From positions 1 through 7,141 of the forward strand of contig JAPUIM010000229.1 of NCBI GenBank assembly GCA_027297025.1: DNA of 7,141 nt, read 5' to 3'. Shown piece by piece: positions 5,656-7,141 of the stretch. A model generated the notes under the pieces. That model made no database searches and was not told where the DNA came from. It saw only the letters and a list, made by a program, of their open reading frames with translations. Position 1 is the first letter of the stretch; every line of letters starts with the position of its first letter. This stretch comes from Bacteroidota bacterium (GTDB lineage Bacteria > Bacteroidota > Bacteroidia > Cytophagales > Cyclobacteriaceae). The position numbers and the translations under genes are program-made.

Positions 5656-7141
5656 CTACCTTCTTTTCTTTTTCTTGTTTTCCTCGCTGGTTTTCATGGC
5701 TTGTTCTAACCGCAATTGAAATTTAGATTTTTTCTTATTTCTATTTTTTCTTTTGTTCTCCTCTAAAACCTCCTTGATTTTATCCTCATCAATAAGATAT
5801 TTTTTGATCAGTGCCTGTTGAACAAAAGTCAGGATGTTTTGCATGAAATAATAGAAGGTCAAACCGGATGAAAAACTGTTCAAAATAAACATGAACATCA
5901 CTGGCATCATATAGGTGACGGTTTTCATTGGACCTTGAACGGTGGTCATTTGATTGTTGGACCAGGTATACAAAATGGTAGACAAGGTCATCAGTATGGT
6001 GAATAAACTCACATGATCACCGTAGAAGGGAATAGTAAAAGGAAGATCCAATATGCTGTCATAGGTTGATAGATCATCGGCCCATAAAAATCCCTCTTGC
6101 CTTAGTTCAATAGAGTTGGGAAAGAAATTGAACATTGCAAGTAGGATAGGCATTTGTAGAAGCAGCGGAATACAACCGCTTAGTGGATTTACACCCACTT
6201 GCCGAAAAAGTTTCATTTGCTCCTGCTGCATCTTCTGCATATCGTCCCCGTATTTTTCCTTTAATTTGTCTATTTCCGGCTTCAACACTTTTTGTTTAGC
6301 CATGGAGACATAGGACTTGTAGGAGAGTGGGGACAGGATAATTTTAATGATTACTACCAGAATGATAATAATAATGCCGTAACTGGCTATATATTTCTCC
6401 AGGAAGTTAAATATGGGTATTATCAGGTATTTGTTGAACCAGGCAAACAATAACCACCCTAAGTACACATTTTCTGAAAATCCCTCGGTCACTTTTTTGC
6501 ATATCTGATAATTATTGGGACCGAAATAAAAAGTGAAATCCCCTTTGTCATTGTACAAATCGGACATAGGAATGGTTAATACGGCAAGTGCCGTTTTAAC
6601 AGTATTGGTATCATTGGGTACTTCAGTTTTTACATATCCGTTTTGAAAGCTATGGGAAGAAATGAGGGCGGCATTAAAAAACCTTTGCTTAAAAGAGATC
6701 CATTTTATAGGTTGATTGATCTGGGCCTCTTCCAACTCACTCGATCTTTCTGTTAAATAGTCAAAATTGTGGTCGGAGGTATAATAATTGACTGTAGTGT
6801 TATTGCGTGAGGTTTCCAGGTCCTTTTCCAGCTTCTTGATTCTATTTTCCCACTCGATGACCAGGTTTTCGTTACCAAAACCTGGATCGAATCCTTTAAA
6901 CCGGATACCAGTGCCTAATTGGTAACCGGTTCCCTGAAAACTATAGGTTTTTATAATGGAACGACCATTTCCAATATTTGCAGTAAAGGTGATACTCGCA
7001 CTATCATCCTCGGTTAAGTTTATACTGGTCTGATCGACTTTGAAAAACAGATCTGAAAGATCAACAGGTCCCTGTGGGGAGGGAACTTTCCAGGATATTT
7101 TACTGCTACTACCATCTATTAATACCAGCGGTCGTTTATCA
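5656..7141 (-). CDS. yidC: Membrane protein insertase YidC (5' end beyond window)
   Basis: Oxa1/Alb3/YidC insertase that places proteins into the inner membrane alone or with SecYEG. The frame is open from base 7140 to the TAG at 5658-5656, giving 494 residues with no start visible. Bacteroidota YidC is usually about 600-640 residues, so the first membrane segment and part of the periplasmic domain are missing. Visible residues 1-222 are beta-rich periplasmic P1 domain with a charged helical stretch (about 119-128). The conserved Oxa1 core spans about 223-445: membrane segments near 255-272 (ending [21 protein letters not shown]), 320-340 ([19 protein letters not shown]), 380-395 and 407-445. 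In the hydrophilic groove, Lys266 takes the place of the E. coli Arg366. A coiled, charged cytoplasmic hairpin ([15 protein letters not shown]) follows the first core segment. The C-terminal 41 residues are strongly basic and end KKKKRR, like the ribosome-contacting tails of some YidC/Oxa1 proteins. The TTG at 6735-6733 is internal, not a start. Confidence 0.96.
   Translation of the reverse strand, partial: DKRPLVLIDGSSSKISWKVPSPQGPVDLSDLFFKVDQTSINLTEDDSASITFTANIGNGRSIIKTYSFQGTGYQLGTGIRFKGFDPGFGNENLVIEWENRIKKLEKDLETSRNNTTVNYYTSDHNFDYLTERSSELEEAQINQPIKWISFKQRFFNAALISSHSFQNGYVKTEVPNDTNTVKTALAVLTIPMSDLYNDKGDFTFYFGPNNYQICKKVTEGFSENVYLGWLLFAWFNKYLIIPIFNFLEKYIASYGIIIIILVVIIKIILSPLSYKSYVSMAKQKVLKPEIDKLKEKYGDDMQKMQQEQMKLFRQVGVNPLSGCIPLLLQMPILLAMFNFFPNSIELRQEGFLWADDLSTYDSILDLPFTIPFYGDHVSLFTILMTLSTILYTWSNNQMTTVQGPMKTVTYMMPVMFMFILNSFSSGLTFYYFMQNILTFVQQALIKKYLIDEDKIKEVLEENKRKNRNKKKSKFQLRLEQAMKTSEENKKKKRR

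Noticed and set aside
6733..6735. TTG at 6735-6733 as a start for a 359-residue YidC
   Set aside because: The frame continues upstream without a stop to the window edge and encodes typical YidC periplasmic-domain sequence, so this codon is an internal leucine.

Overview
The window is a compact, entirely minus-strand stretch of a bacterial chromosome, and everything points to the phylum Bacteroidota. The gene order parA, parB, a DUF5683 protein, dapB and lepB is, from what I know of the phylum, typical there. The long signal peptidase starts with a DUF5684-type membrane domain. None of the starts has a convincing Shine-Dalgarno sequence, and the two candidate promoters match the Bacteroidota -7 element TAnnTTTG. 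Base composition looks AT-rich (about 40% GC by eye). A Saprospiria-like lineage is possible but is only a guess.

In transcription order (right to left) the genes are: the 3' part of yidC, the Oxa1-family membrane insertase, whose start lies beyond base 7141; parA and parB, the chromosome-partitioning ATPase and the CTP-dependent DNA clamp; a small exported DUF5683 protein; dapB, the dihydrodipicolinate reductase of lysine/diaminopimelate synthesis; and two consecutive type I signal peptidases. The first peptidase is complete and carries an N-terminal membrane domain. The second lacks that domain and runs off the left edge about 18 codons before its expected stop.

Spacing is very tight from parB to the first lepB: 2 nt, a 4-nt overlap, then 2 nt. 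This predicts one transcript with translational coupling. Three wider gaps remain: 28 bp (yidC/parA), 82 bp (parA/parB) and 61 bp (lepB/lepB). The 82-bp gap holds a good Bacteroidota promoter match that would start the parB transcript almost at its GTG start codon. The 61-bp gap holds a weaker -7 match. No gene-free stretch exceeds 300 bases, and I see no RNA gene, mobile element, CRISPR array or convincing terminator.

Together the genes join membrane and envelope biogenesis (YidC insertion, signal-peptide removal, the diaminopimelate route to peptidoglycan) with chromosome segregation. I do not see a new defence or mobile system here; it reads as a conserved housekeeping cluster. The points most worth checking are the tandem signal peptidase paralogues with different N-termini and a divergent middle region, the near-leaderless parB promoter, and a substitution in the ParB arginine patch.
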